Below, in pieces: positions 1-12,990 of a DNA stretch of 64,000 nucleotides. The position numbers and the translations under genes were made by a program. The stretch comes from Cololabis saira. Lineage: Eukaryota; Chordata; Actinopteri; Beloniformes; Belonidae. The notes under the pieces are model-generated. The model made no database searches. It worked only from the letters and a program-made list of their open reading frames with translations, and had not been told where the DNA came from. The first letter of the stretch is position 1; each line of letters opens with the position of its first letter. The stretch spans positions 17,528,017 through 17,592,016 of the forward strand of contig NC_084587.1 of NCBI RefSeq assembly GCF_033807715.1, in the 5' to 3' direction.

Positions 1-340
1 ATACATCCAACAAATGTGTCTAAACTAAAGAAGTTCTGGAAAGAGCTATGGTCAGAAAGAGCTAACAAAAGCTTGTGTTTGAAGTCAGAGCTGCCAAAGG
101 ACATTCAACCTTCTATTAACTCCCAGGTTTCAGTTTATCTTTCCTCCCAAAATGCAAATATTTGGTGTATCAAATAATAACACGGGGGCTTATAATTGTT
201 TGTGTATAATCAGTTTAAGAATGTTGTCTTTGTCCATTGTTGTGACTCAGATGAAGATCAGATCCCATTATATGGCAGACTGATAAAGAAAAACAGTTCA
301 TTTCAAAGGGTTCACATAGTTTTTCTTGCTACTTTATTGT
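1..340 (+). mobile_element. Tc1-like transposon, degraded 3' end (cut by the window edge)
   Basis: The sequence AAATGTGTCTAAACTAAAG at the left edge and the tail TATAATTGTTTGTGTATAAT, ending in GGGTTCACATAGTTTTTCTTG near 340, correspond to the 3' part and right terminal inverted repeat of a widespread vertebrate Tc1-like family. A fuller relative lies at 58485-60671. No intact transposase remains. Confidence 0.7.
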
Positions 341-2254
341 TCATTCCTGAATTGCATGCTACCAGGGTGCCCAAAAAAACAAGTATAACTACAAAATAGA
401 CTCCACTATGCAGTGTGGTAGATACTGGGACAGAAATTTCCTTTATGAGACACAAAATGATGTTTACTTTCTTTTAACCACCTCAACTGTTCCAAATAAG
501 CGTAGAATAATAATAAAGCTTCATAGAGGTTCAGGATAGATTGAATTCTGCATGAATAGAGCCACCATAAGCTCACCTTAAGCTCTCATCAGTGAAAGGT
601 GAGGGATGAAAAGCCAGTAGCTTTATGGGCAGTCACTGCCCTCAAACGTCTGGATATGGTGCAGCGTCACCTCCCCATATTCTAACTTACACTGCAAACA
701 AAACGCAGAAACATAAAAGGCCTGTATCTCACCTCTCTGACACACCAAGCAAAGGGATGGCTTTAAGGAAAGTGCCTTTTAGTAAATACACCCCTGCTGC
801 TGAAAATACAGCTCTCAGAGGGCTTAAATGCAGGCTGCCGCCATTGAGCTCTCTTCATAAATTTCCTTATGAGTATGTGCTGGCCAGTTGGCACATTACC
901 AACACCCATATAGCAGCCTGGAACATTGGCCAAATACACCTTACTAGTGCCATACCACAGTCCGACAGGTAGTATAACATATGAAACTGAACTAAAACCT
1001 TTTTTCTTTTTTATTGAATTTATGCTGTATGCCACCTCTCAAACACCGGCCATAAAATAGAGATCATGTAAACAGCACCCACATGCAGCACCCACATGCT
1101 GGTGAGAATCTTAATCACCCAAGTAGGAATGCCTGACTCGTTTGCAAATCCAGGAAATGGCAGCACCCAAAGCTCAAACAGCAGAAGGCCTGGTAGCTGA
1201 GAGGAATTGGACTTGTGCTCCCCCGACACGATAACTGACGTGAACAAGCCAAAGTGTCAGAAAAGTAACTTTTAGAGCTGAATATAATGGAAAAAACAAA
1301 CAACAATTTGTAAAATTACAAGGATTTTCAGAAAATGTCTCCAATTGCTTAATTTGAGAAGACATAGTCATTCAAGGATGATTGGGGTGGTTTTGTGGGC
1401 ACGCATATTAGCATAGAAAATAAAATGAAAAAAGGACTTTCCACTTGAACTTCAATTCTACACATTTTCACCAAAACACTGATGATGAAGCTGCTCTGTC
1501 TCCAACTGATAGACTGTCATTATTTTCCTCCTTCTCAGGAATGAAGATGCAAATGAATTAAGGAGAGTAGTGCGCGGAACACTGCTGAAATGTGGAGACA
1601 TTCAGCAGAATCTCTGTGACCATTTTTCATACCCGTGTTTAACCGTGGGCAGGCGATAGCAGCAGAGATACAGCCACTGTGGGTAACAATCTCTCAATGG
1701 GAGAGGGATCAGACTGGTGCACAGACAGGATTGGCCCTCTTGCTGGGAGACGGAAGGCACAAACAGCCCTGGCAGAAGGAGCTGTAGGGACTCCAGCACA
1801 AGCAGTCAGATCACCACTTAAGATATAATGGAAGGCTCCGTCATTGTTCATATTAGCAAGCTGAACCAGTGGAGTCACAACAATTCCCCCCTGCACCTAC
1901 CAGGCCAACAGCCTTGCAGTGCACTTATGTACAGGAAGAGGTCTGAAGTAACAGTTGAGCCAGGGTGCAACACTGGTTGGCTTGCCTCAAAAAGGCCCCC
2001 TCTCCTTTATATATGCATGAAGTTCTTGGTAGACGCCTAATCCTTACCACAGTTGATGGACAGACCAACTGGTGAGGAGAAAGAATGGTATTGCTGTTTT
2101 GGTCACCATTAAAGAAACAGTCCAGAGACCAGAAACCAGAAACCATCCTTGGTTTATCATCAGATGGTTATCCAAACTTTCATTATAGTCTAAAACAACA
2201 TGAATCAAAGCAGTTTGGAGGGAGAACAGAAGTAATGTTAGCTGTAGGTAATCA
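341..2254. other. intergenic sequence, nothing recognised
   Basis: AT-rich sequence with only short chance reading frames. No domain, splice chain or repeat that I recognise. Confidence 0.5.
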
Positions 2255-2262
2255 ACCTACAT

Positions 2263-2901
2263 TAGGGCTGGGCGATATGGACCAAAAGTCATATCTCGAT
2301 ATTTTCTAGCTAAATGGCGATACTCGATATATATCTCGATATTTTTTCTGTGCCTTAATTGGGGTTTCCCCCAAAGCATTATAGCATAGCATCTCTGTTA
2401 GCTTCATTTTTTTTCTGAGGCATACCCTTAAAAAAACAGTCAGTTTTAATACAAAGCCTCGTGCCAAATGTCACACAGTTACCTTTATTAACAGAGGTCT
2501 GCACAATATCAAAATGTATAAAACAAATGAAATAAAAATAAACTGCCTGCATATATAGAATAAAAATGATTCTTGAATAAAATAAAACAAATATCCCTTT
2601 CCTGCATAACAATTAAATTAAAATACACTGTGCAATTAATACAATGTAGACAGTAACAGGCAGACTTTTCCACTGAGGTTGACAGTTGTGCAAATAACAA
2701 AACATTTGTGCAAATCTCAAATAAAACATTCAAGTCAATTTGTCACAAAATAAGCTATATCAAAATCATAAGAAAAAAAATGTAAAAAAAAAAAAAAAAA
2801 AAAAAATGTTTTTAATCGATATAAACGGTATTGTCTCGTACCATATCGTGTTTGAAAATATATCGATATATATTAAAATCTCGATATATCGCCCAGCCCT
2901 A
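2263..2901. mobile_element. hAT-type non-autonomous element (639 bp)
   Basis: Terminal inverted repeats TAGGGCTGGGCGATAT at 2263 and its complement ending at 2901, flanked by a perfect 8-bp target duplication ACCTACAT (2255-2262 and 2902-2909). The subterminal parts are full of TATCGATAT-like repeats. An 8-bp duplication with a TAGGG end is diagnostic of hAT. There is no coding capacity. Confidence 0.9.
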
Positions 2902-2909
2902 ACCTACAT

Positions 2910-5032
2910 CAACACAAATTGCTAGTTTAAGTCTCTGACAAGACTCGAAAATGTTCCAATTAAATTAGTGCCGATAAGGTCACTACAGATAAACTCAAAG
3001 TTATTTTAACTTTGTATCTGTATAGAAAGTATTTAAAAAGGACTATTTCTACATGCAGAACCTTACCTAATATCACTTTCCCTCATAAGTCTGTTGACAA
3101 TTGGCTTTTTTGTTCATAAATATCTAAGTACTGATAAAGTTCTTTGGAAGTAAAGCCAGTAGACTCTCCCCCTCTTTCTTCTCTTCATTTGCTAGTTGAC
3201 TTGAGGGACATCATGACAAGAAGCGGCGACCAGAGGGAGATGGTGACAAAAGACATTGCTTTAGAGTCATTTTTATATACTTTCTGTTGACATACAAAAA
3301 GATCAAATTTATTAAACTTGTCCATCTGGATCCTATCCACACTTTTATTTCAATTGAATGACATTTTTGAGTCCTTTCAGGGGCTTAAAATAGCTTTTAT
3401 TTTGACACAGGTTGATTGCCCAAAGGGCAAGCATAAATTGCTATTTTGCTGCAAATCCATATTCTGTTCTTACTCAAGAATGTTTGGATTCCCGATGTTT
3501 TGGCCTCTGACTGTTTCTTTTTAAAAGTTCAATATTATGTAGCCCATCTGATCATAATGATCAAGCACTCGGAAAAAGTAAGTAAAAGTAAAAAGTAAAA
3601 GTCCTGGGGTTTTTTAGATTGTACAGCCTAAATCTTATATTTTCTGCAGTGAGCATCCTTATTTGCCTCCTCCTCCCACTACTCTTCGCTCACTCTGCTG
3701 TTATTGGTTCCCTTCCAAACAAAATCAGACATGCTCCTGCCAGTCGTGTGCCACAGCGATAAAGACGACTGGAGGATGGGTGATACCAAGCAGGCATGGA
3801 TGCATGGGGCTGGATTGATCTGTACATAAGGTTTAGACGACCAATCTGCAAATGTGATTAATGCTTACAAAGCCAGTAAGTCATTTGAATAAATAAATCA
3901 ATAATTATCTATGGAAACTCCAAGAATGATTGCTATTTCAATTTTTTTATGTATTGCTTGATCGGCCGTGCACCATTGCAGTGGGATGGCTTGAAAACCG
4001 GGTATATGACAGTTTAAGACAATATTGGACACTAGAATGTCAGGCAAATCATAATATGTGCCCTTTAAATTCCACATTATCCTCATCCCCCCACTCTCCT
4101 CAGCAGCATAGGCAGATATTCCACTTCTGGACTCTCATCGTGCTGAAACAGCAAGTCCAGGATCATGTCAGGCATTCATCTCAGTGTTAAAAAGACAGAC
4201 CATAACGTTTTAAGGGGATAACTCTCACAAACAATTATCAAGAGTTTGAACCGATGTAACACACATGCTAACTTGCTAACCAATTAGAATGGACCAGTAT
4301 TGAATAGTATACGACCAACCACCTCTTCAGAAGCGATTATGTACTCAACATAAAACATAATCTTGACTGTTTTCCACCACAGGCAAACAGTCGAGAGGAT
4401 AATCCCTAATTAGGACCACTGAGGAGTTCAAATGATCTTCATGAGGAAGAAAAGTGAGACTGTTTTGTGCTATTCAGAGCACTGGTCCCTCTCTTCACAG
4501 GCATAGCGGGGCTGGTCATAAAAGATGCTGCTTTCCTTGGTGAAAATGTGCTGATTTTGGCAGAAAGCTACAAATTCTAATGGAAACACTTACGATAGGT
4601 TTAGTGAAAACAGATATTGGGTTCTATGTGCCCACAAAACAGAGCTGATAGCACAAGTGCTGAAGTCAGGCTCTCTAATAACCCTTGACAAAGCAAACAG
4701 ACTTCGGTAACAAGCAGTTACAGTTATTACAAATCTGATTATGTGCTTGCTTGTCTTGACATTCTTGTGTGCATATGTCTGATATTGTCTGTCTGCGATG
4801 GATCCTGTTGTCTGCCAAGGTTTATTTTCATTATCTTGAGGTTTTCATGTTAGCACAAGATGTTTAACAAATGATCCCTTGTTTAATTCATGTCATTCCA
4901 TTACAGGGTTAGATATTTTTCATTGCAGTTTCCAAATCTAAAGCAAATATTGTGCGATGTGTAACAGCACCAAACACAGAGAGCTGGATCTTCCTTCAAG
5001 CTTAACAATCAAAATGAGCAAACCCCACCCTA
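2910..5032. other. intergenic sequence, nothing recognised
   Basis: AT-rich sequence without a supported gene. A short AGTAAAAGTAAAA simple repeat lies at about 3576-3603. Confidence 0.45.
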
Positions 5033-5056
5033 CCCCCCCCCCCCCCCCCCCCCCCC
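5033..5056. repeat. (C)24 homopolymer
   Basis: Twenty-four consecutive C; the opposite strand is a G tract able to form quadruplex structures. Confidence 0.97.
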
Positions 5057-7550
5057 AACAAAACTCTTGCCTGTCTTGTGCATCATAGCAGTATAAAATC
5101 AGTGACCTAATTAAAGGAAGACAGATAGACCTACTGTAAGCAGAATGTTGGACTGTCGCTGTTGCACATCATACAGTTGCATGAGCTTCGAAACATCAGC
5201 ACTGCATGAGTGTCACTTCTGAACGTGACCCAAGATGCTCTGTGACAGCACCGCCTTCGCGGCGTGATGCCTGACAAACATCCTGTAGCTTGTTCTTCAG
5301 AAGCTGAGCCTGTCAGAAAAGTATACCAAATATGCCGGCTGAAAGGAAAAAAAAAAAAAAACAGACAGGCAGGCAAGAGAGACAGAAAACCAACAAGTGG
5401 AGGATTTGGACCTGGAAATATTGAGGTTTTCAGAGTATGGTTTTTATATTCAGCTAAGAAGTGAACGCCATATCCTTTAAAAAATTCATCTCAACCACGA
5501 ATGTAACAATGACCTTGGAAACAAGCCTCTCTTTTAACAGATGTGACCCAAACGGTAGCCAAGCAGACCTGTGTGAAATGTTCTCCAGTTAACTGCTCAC
5601 ACTGGCCGCTCCACACCTGCTCAATGGATTCCTCAGAGACGCATTTCTTAGCTGCGGCTCTGAGTCAACATATTGTCAACCACTTCAAACCTACATCCGC
5701 ATTTTACATCGCGCTGAATATGTACACAAAGAGTTTGCACAGAATGTTTGTTGCTGAGAGCCATTCGGATGCCGAGAGTGCAGTGATTCAGGCGGGCCGG
5801 CCCCCAGCCACCCAGGCAGACACAGGCCGCAGCATGACGGCTGGAGGGGCTTCAACTGCCAGGTATCTGCAGTTACGGTGAGCCAGGCCTCTGTTTAGGA
5901 TTGTGATACATCCAGTGAGGATTGGCAAAAATCTAGGTTTTAATCATTTATTATTACTTTTTTTCAACAGCAATGTGTTACATTTAGCGGTTACCAGTTT
6001 AACACCAAGGTCAGAACTGTTTCTTGATATATGAGGATATGCTAATGCACGAGGGCCTTCAATCTTCAGGGTCAGCTTCCATTTACAGTATTTGGGGAGA
6101 ACATTTAAATATGAGAACAGTTAAATATGTCACAGTGAAGCCTCAGCTAACTCTCACGGTCTCCTGTGCCCGCTATCAGCCAAAACCAGCCACGGTAACG
6201 TTGGACTCCTGTCCCATTCGCGACAACAGCGTATCGCTATCCCACATCCACAATGACAGCGCCAGCTCACAGATGTGAGCTCGCTAAGTTAGCTTGCTCG
6301 CAAGCTCTCATCAACTTTGCAAGCAAAGCTTAACTTTAAACGGAAGATTCAGAAATCATCTTCTTTGAGTGCAACAGATTTAAGCCATAAAAAGAAGTTT
6401 ACAATTTAATTTCAAGTTATATTTGATTATTATAGGACGAGTCATTAATCTCCTTGACAAACAAAGAAATAATGACCCAAAATAACTTCATATGTATATA
6501 ACTTGAACTTGAACCTTAGATTCACAAATTCCGTCTGTTTTCCTCTTAAATAGCAACAGATTAAAGCAGCACTTTTCCTTGATAAAATATCCATTCCAAT
6601 TTAATTTTAAGGAATGGTTGATCATTTTTAGAAAGCCGTCCAGCTCTTGCTGTTTCCTGCCTCGACAGTCAGCAAAATCCCCACACAGCAAGGCTGGACT
6701 CCCATCCTGATCGTCTGTTCCTAAAGCTGTGTATCGGTTTACCTAATGGCACAAATCAAAGGTGATGAAACCAGCCGACAGAGCTACAGTGGAACTGATG
6801 GCAGAGGCGATTAATGACGGCAGAGAACAGGAGAATGCCCAACGAAGCGTGCAACACTTAATGTTCTAAAAAAGGACTAAACCAGGCCTGTGACGGGATC
6901 TTCTGAGCTAAGAATGTGCAAAACTTCCTTCATCTCATATCGATGGGCACAGATCATCCTGAAGAGTTCGAACGAATCTTGCCTCGTGATGGGAATCGTG
7001 CCAGGGTCTTGCCTTGGGCCCCCAGAAAGCTAGAAACAGCCCTCACCAAGGTCATGTACTTTTTGCCTCGGATAAAAGACGTGCACTCGTGAAATCTGCA
7101 TGATTGACACATCCTGGGGCGCACTGGCCTGCTGGATATCCTTTTCGCACGGAGCCGCAGGATTTACTCTGGATTTTTACACTGACAAACCGGGACAACC
7201 ACTAATGTGCTGGATGCTTTTCCACTCGAATGACAGCCAGAAAACCCCAAAGAGGTGAAATACTCTGTCATCCATCAAACCAAATCATGTGATTTGTCAT
7301 TGCACCCTGCAGTAATGCAGACAGATGTGTCAATATATTATTTATTATCATTATTATTAGTAGTATCATTATTAATTATAATAATACTAATAATATGAAC
7401 ACCTAGGCTTTGAGGCTGTCATTGTTGATAATGTGATTCCAACCACTGTGTTCCAGAGCAGTAAGGGATCATTTGCTTGCTTCTAGCATCGAGTGACGCC
7501 CATATCCAGCCACAAGACACCGGGGCATCATCTGTACGAGCTCCTACTAA
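5057..7550. other. intergenic sequence, nothing recognised
   Basis: No supported gene. A reading frame at 5543-5881 has no recognisable domain and no splice context. Ends in AT-rich (TTATTATTA)-like sequence near 7335-7395. Confidence 0.45.
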
Positions 7551-7658
7551 AGGCTGATTTATGGTTCCGCGTTACACCGACGCAGAGCCTACGGCGTAGG
7601 GTACGCGGCGACGCGCACAGGCTCTGCGTCGATTTAACGCAGAACCATAATTCAGGCT
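7551..7658. mobile_element. short near-palindromic MITE
   Basis: The left arm AGGCTGATTTATGGTTCCGC and the right arm, whose complement starts AGCCTGAATTATGGTTCTGC, pair over about 40 bp and both continue into GACGCAGAGCCT. The centre is TACGGCGTAGG. A foldback element type common in fish; the target duplication is unclear. Confidence 0.65.
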
Positions 7659-7899
7659 TGAGCCACCCTTTACCCCTGGTCCTCTGCGGCCGGGCTTTGG
7701 CGCCCCTTTTTATTCCAACAATCGCAGGCCACACATTCCCATGGGCATCCGTGTGAACCAAAGTCAGCGCGGACGTGCGGCTTTCACAGCAGCATCTCCG
7801 CTGTAAGTTGACGCGCGGCCAAAACACCCAGGCTGTGTTCACCTGCGATGCCAGGACCAAAACATGCATCCTCTGAACAACAGGACACAACAGCGGCTC

Positions 7900-8560
7900 C
7901 TTACCGTGTTTACCAGTCGCAGAGAAATAGGCGGAAATGTACAGATCCAGCGCAGAGAGAGAGGGGGGGAGTCGGTCGGGAATAACCTTCTCTGCGCTCT
8001 TTAACGCAGCGGAACGCCGGCGGAAACCTGTATCTTCCCCCCTATAGTCGGTGTGCTCAACTTGCTGCTCGGTGCCTTGAATCTGTTGTCGATCCTCAGA
8101 AAAAGAAACCGTCCCAAACAGAAGGGGGATGAGTGAAGCGGAGGGTGCAATAATAAGCCAGGCAGCAGCTGCGTGCTTGGGATCCCAAACAAGCGCTCGC
8201 AACGCAAGGAGGAGCAGGAATCTCGTCCAAAAACGCGCTGCGAGCCCGGCGAGTGCGGGGAGGAGGACAGAGGCGTTTCTCTCTCTGCCTCTCTATTCGT
8301 CTGTCTGGATACCGTCCTCCCTCTCTCCCTCCTTCCCTCTCTCTGACTCTTTCTCCCTCCCCTCACCGTCTCTCAGCTGCCTTTATGTTCTTAGTGACTT
8401 GTGCCGAGGGTCCAGAGGCGCAGAGCGCAGCGGAGCGCAGGAGCGCCGGTCAGCGCGCACGCGGAGAGGTCAGGAATGACGAACCAATTTAGAGACGCGG
8501 CGGACGCGCAGCCGGGCCGGATGACTGGAGGACTGGAGGAGTGCTGGATGCAGGGCTGGG
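7900..8560. promoter_or_regulatory. CpG-rich block, possible distal or divergent promoter
   Basis: A roughly 650-bp GC/CpG-rich segment in AT-rich surroundings, with a pyrimidine-rich tract at 8270-8370 and candidate donors on both strands (plus: GAGAG|GTCAGG near 8468; minus: CACG|GTAAGG near 7904). It could be an upstream alternative promoter of the MPDZ-like gene or the 5' end of a minus-strand neighbour. No ATG-initiated frame with a recognisable protein was found. Confidence 0.35.
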
Positions 8561-8747
8561 GAGAGGGTGATGATTCCTGCCTGGGGGATGCAGGAACAGA
8601 AACAGGGGAAGATGAAGAAGAAGTGGGGATGTCTGGTGGAAAACACGGAACTGGACCTCACTCCCCCCCCAAAAATCTCTGGACCTAGGGCTCCACCTGC
8701 CGTGTGAAAGCAAACAGGGGGGGAAACAAGAAAAACCTTGTCGAAGA

Positions 8748-8769
8748 AGGCAAGGCAAGGCAAGGCAAG
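8748..8769. repeat. (AAGGC)n microsatellite
   Basis: Four tandem GGCAA units next to the palindromic element at 8774. Confidence 0.85.
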
Positions 8770-8773
8770 TTTA

Positions 8774-9165
8774 CACTGCAAAAACTCCAAATCTTAACAA
8801 GAATATTTTTCTTATTTCTAGTTTAAATGTCTCATTTTTAGTCAAAAAAATCTCATTACACTTAAAACAAGACTCATCACTGGGAAAAAAAAAACATTTT
8901 TTACCTGTTTCAAGTAGATTTTCAATTAAAATAAGTAGAAAAATCTGCCAGTGGAACAAGATTTTTTTTGCTTGTAATGAGAAGATAAATCCTGCCCCAC
9001 TGGCAGATTTTTCTACTTATTTCAAGTGAAAATTTACTTGAAATAGGTGAAAATCGTCAAATAACAAGTTATTTTTTGGTAATGACTCTTGTTTTAATTG
9101 TAATGACATTTTTTGACTAGAAATAAGACAAAATATTCCTGATAAGATTTTGAGTTTTTGCAGTG
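8774..9165. mobile_element. palindromic mariner-type MITE, copy 1 (392 bp)
   Basis: Inverted ends CACTGCAAAAACTC.. and ..GAGTTTTTGCAGTG, flanked by TA on both sides. The internal arms (CTTATTTCTAG / CTAGAAATAAG, TTTCAAGTAGATTTT) also pair, so the whole unit folds into a long hairpin. A second, truncated copy is at 28837-29162. Confidence 0.85.
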
Positions 9166-9960
9166 TATTTATATAGCACAATTCAACACAAAGTAATTCA
9201 AAGTGCTTTAAATCATCATTAAAAGCAGCAAGACATAATTAGACAGTAAATAACAAATAAAATGAAATAAAATTATGAGAAAAGAAGGTAAAATAATAAA
9301 AAGCACACATTGCTGAAAAGTAAGGGCAGTAGAGTACAGCAGGTACACATCTCATTCGCGGTTTTCAGAAAGTATTTAATTTAAGAGTACGCTTAAATAC
9401 CAAATAAATGAAATAAAATGATAAGAAAAGAAGTAAAATAATAAAAAGCACAGGTTGTTAAAAATAAGGGCAGTAGAGTCCAGCAGGTAGGTATTGAATT
9501 TAGGAGTAGCTTCAGTAAACAGTAATGTTTTTAGGCCTGATTTGAAGGAGCTGACAGTTGGAGCAGACCTCAGGTCTGCAGGAAGTTTGTTCCACCGGTG
9601 AGGAGCAGAATAACTGAACGCTGCCTCACCTTGCTTGGTTCTTGTTCTTGGGAAACACAACAAACCAGATCCAGATGAACCTCAGGGGTCTGGGAGCTTC
9701 ATAGGAACTAACAGATCAAGCATGTATTTTGGTCCAAGACCATTCAGTGCTTTGTAGACCAGCAGTAAGATTTTAAACTCTATCCTTTGAGGAAGGTAAT
9801 ATGCCAGAATACTGAATCCCCCGCTCCGGACGATGAGCTCAGTATTTTGGGTTGTTTTCGCATCACTGGTGCCTGGCTGGGAGCATGTCCTGTCCGAGTG
9901 TCCATCGCTGCTGGAAAGCTGCCCTACTTGGAACAACTCGGTTCATTTGTCACGTTCCCA
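9166..9960 (-). mobile_element. L2/CR1-like LINE, 3' fragment
   Basis: On the minus strand, 9936-9682 encodes YLPQRIEFKILLLVYKALNG and 9663-9376 encodes AAFSYSAPHRWNKLPADLRS followed by TVSSFKSGLKTLLF. This is the conserved C-terminal end of fish non-LTR reverse transcriptase proteins. The two pieces are in different frames, so the copy is dead. The 3' tail runs through the TTTATATAGCACAATTCAA motif at about 9167-9185. Confidence 0.8.
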
Positions 9961-10649
9961 GCTAAATTAAGATAAATTAAGTGAAATCACAGTCCATTAT
10001 TAGAGTGGTTGCGCTCTGGAATACATTTAATGACTTGACATAGTCTCCAACCCCAATTTGGCCAGAAGAAAAAAAAAAAAACCCTACATACAACAACTCA
10101 GAGTCTGCAAATGGAAGCAGAGTTGGGTGGGGTTGTTAAATGAATAAAAAAAGAAAAATATATAAGTTTAAGTGTAGAAATAATAATTTTTCTTTAAAGG
10201 GGGCATATTTTTAGAAGAAGAAAAATATGTGCTTAATTGGATATATTTGGGCGTCAAAATGACTATTGACTCAAAGTCTCAATAGTAACACAACACTTTC
10301 ACTTTCTTTGGATGTTACCAAATTCATCAGTGAGCCAGCAGCTGAGATTTTATGTGTCAGGTGACATCACAGACCCAGATTAAAGTAGAAGTATCCAGCA
10401 TCCCATTATTCCAGATTCTAATGCAGTGTGACCCATCTCAAAAGACACAAGAAAGCCTGCAGATGATGGTGTGGACTGATAATTCTACCCCCTTAAGGTA
10501 GCTGCCATGAACTGGATGGGAAATAAGTTATTTATAAGGGACCGGTTGTATTGAGTCATGTGTTTGCCTTAGTCAAGGTTTTTACCTTTTCTGTGTAAAA
10601 AAAAAAAAAAAAGAATCATAGGGCAAATAAACTCCTAAAAACAAAATTT
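9961..10649. other. intergenic sequence, nothing recognised
   Basis: AT-rich, with A-tracts at 10069-10081 and 10596-10611; no gene seen. Confidence 0.45.
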
Positions 10650-11580
10650 TCACTGTGTCAGTGGGTATTTAACAAAATGAAGCCAAAAAAAGGTGGGCAT
10701 TACTAAGTACCCTTTTACTGCTTCTATAAGTTGCAGCCAGCTGCTCCAAATAAAACTTAAAAATAAAACCTTTTGGAGAAAACTTAAATCCTGGTAAAGA
10801 GCATTAGGTGACAAAGTAACTAATGTATGCAGGGGTGTTTTAACAGTGCCAAGCAATTAGAGAAGCTTAGGAGCCTCACATCAGTCTGGGATTGGTTATA
10901 AAAGTAACTAAAATTAATGTGGAGTTTATCTTTTCTACAGTTTTTACAGTATTTTACAAGTGGAAAGTATTTAGGCCAAATGCAAATCATCTGGACATCC
11001 CAGAAATAGTTCCTCAGAGTCGGACTGTGAAAAGCTTGTCGGTTGGTAATAACTTCAAACACCCAAATAAATGCTATCAAGCACATTAAAAGTTGTTATT
11101 TTTTGGTAATATGTAACCCATGTAGGTGAGGAGGTGGTGATTTGGTTTTTTTTTGTCACGGCTGATACACGTTGAAGTCACTGAGTCACAGACCTTACGG
11201 ACCGTTCTCAAGGCCAACGTCAGTCCATCCGGCTGAAGGTCAAAACTGGGTCGTGCAACGGGACAAAAACCTGATATAAACCAGCAACTACACGAGAAAG
11301 GTTGAAGAAACAAGGTTTTGGAATTGTCTAGTCACAATCCAGACATCAACCTTGAAGAACGCCGGCCAGAATGAGCCAAAACTCCTCCACAACAATGTGA
11401 GACTTAAAAAAAAAAAATACAGGAAATTACTGCTTCTATTGATTGCTGCTGAAGATGAATCTACAAACCATTGAATCAGGGGGTGCTTGGAATTTCACTT
11501 GATTTGTATTTTTCTTTTTTTTTTGCTTTATTGTTTCTAAATAAATTGTTAAGAGGACAGAGAAATAACACTCATTGTGA
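10650..11580 (+). mobile_element. Tc1-like transposon fossil
   Basis: Contains landmarks of a widespread fish Tc1-like family in order: ACTAAGTACCCTTTTACTGC (10702), AACAGTGCCAAGCAATTAGA (10842), TTACAAGTGGAAAGTATTTA (10955), AACTCCTCCACAACAATGTG (11380) and ATTGAATCAGGGGGTGCTTG (11472). The frame is shattered by indels and the transposase is not functional. Confidence 0.7.
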
Positions 11581-12986
11581 TCAAATCAATTTCATTTTTT
11601 TTTTCACAAAAATTAGCATCAAAATATAGGCATAATCATTTTTGCAGCATCCCTGTGCAAAGGTGTCAGACCTGAGCATCCTGGGCTTGAGACCGAATGT
11701 TTTGTGCATGGCTCTGGATCTAAAATGAGAGCAGTTCGAAAAAAGGACAGACCTATTCAACAAACTACTTGGCGAATGGTTTTCATTTAATATCTCTCCC
11801 ACTCGGGTTGATAAATGACCAAGACGCCTTTCTATCTGGCCGGTGTTACACTGGCTCAGGCCCCCATAGCTGTCAGCGCTGATTAGTCCCGCATACTGCA
11901 GGTTCAACTCTCAGGAGCCTTGCAGACTTACAAAATAAACCAGTCCCTTATGGCTAAGGTAAGTTGTCAACTATGGATAAAGGGTTTTTTAACCTAGCCT
12001 TGATGCTGAGGCTAGGTTAGATGAGGTGAAGAAGGAATTTTCTCTGCAGAAGCTGAGGAAACAAGCCTGCCTCTGTTGCAAGCTCACATGGGAAAGGAAG
12101 ACTGTGTGTTTCTCAAAGATTTTTAATCATACCGTAAGCCGGGCTTGACATCCCTAAAGCATTTAACCAGAGACTCACACAGTTGACACGATTTATTACT
12201 CTCTCTCTGATGCATAACCACAAAAACAAAAAGAACAAAGGCTGACAGTGCACGTACAGCGAGCAGACAAGACATAACAGCACAACGCAGCATCAAGCTC
12301 AGACCATCACGGGGAAAGCACAAAAGAAAATAACACTAAATGTATTATAGTGTCATTTATTCCCGTATTGTCGTTAGTTAAGAGCAATGTCAGCCTTCAG
12401 CAGCCGCAGTCGCTCCTCTCACTTCACCCACACAGGCAGGTACAGGTAGGATGAAGCTCTTGTTCTTAAACTTCAATGATTATCAATGACGTTTTTTGCT
12501 TCAGAATGTTCAAAATCATGAATGAAAGTACTGAAACGCACACGCCTCACTGATTACACAGAAGTTGCTCATGGATAGCCACTGCCACTATGAAAAACCC
12601 TGGTTTGTCACCTCCTTGGTTGCTATGTTTTGGAATCTCTTGTTCAGTGCCCTGCTAAAGATCGACAGCAGACCTTCCAGCTGAAAAACAACCAGCCAGC
12701 TGATGCGCAGCTGCCCCACAACAGAACGATGAAGTGCAGCTGTCGCTGCATGGAAAATAGGCGTGATATGTCATTTGATAAAGTCATTTTAGGTTGACAG
12801 TATTTTTTCCACATACAGTTATGTGAAATGTCTGAGTAAAGATCACAGGCAAAACAATTAGCTGTTACATATGAATTGCATTAAATAGACGAATACATTC
12901 AATCAAGGCAAAAATGTAAGTAAATCATCTAATCATAATATTATTTTTCTATATATATAATTTATATTTTTCATGTTGTCATTTAT
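11581..12986. other. intergenic sequence, nothing recognised
   Basis: No supported gene, RNA or delimited repeat. Confidence 0.45.
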
Positions 12987-12990
12987 TTAA

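Noticed and set aside
7528..8202. 224-codon open frame on the minus strand
   Set aside because: No ATG at or upstream of its beginning in frame, no recognisable domain, and it overlaps a palindromic MITE and a CpG-rich block where stops are rare. The GTAAGG donor inside it is noted under the CpG feature only.
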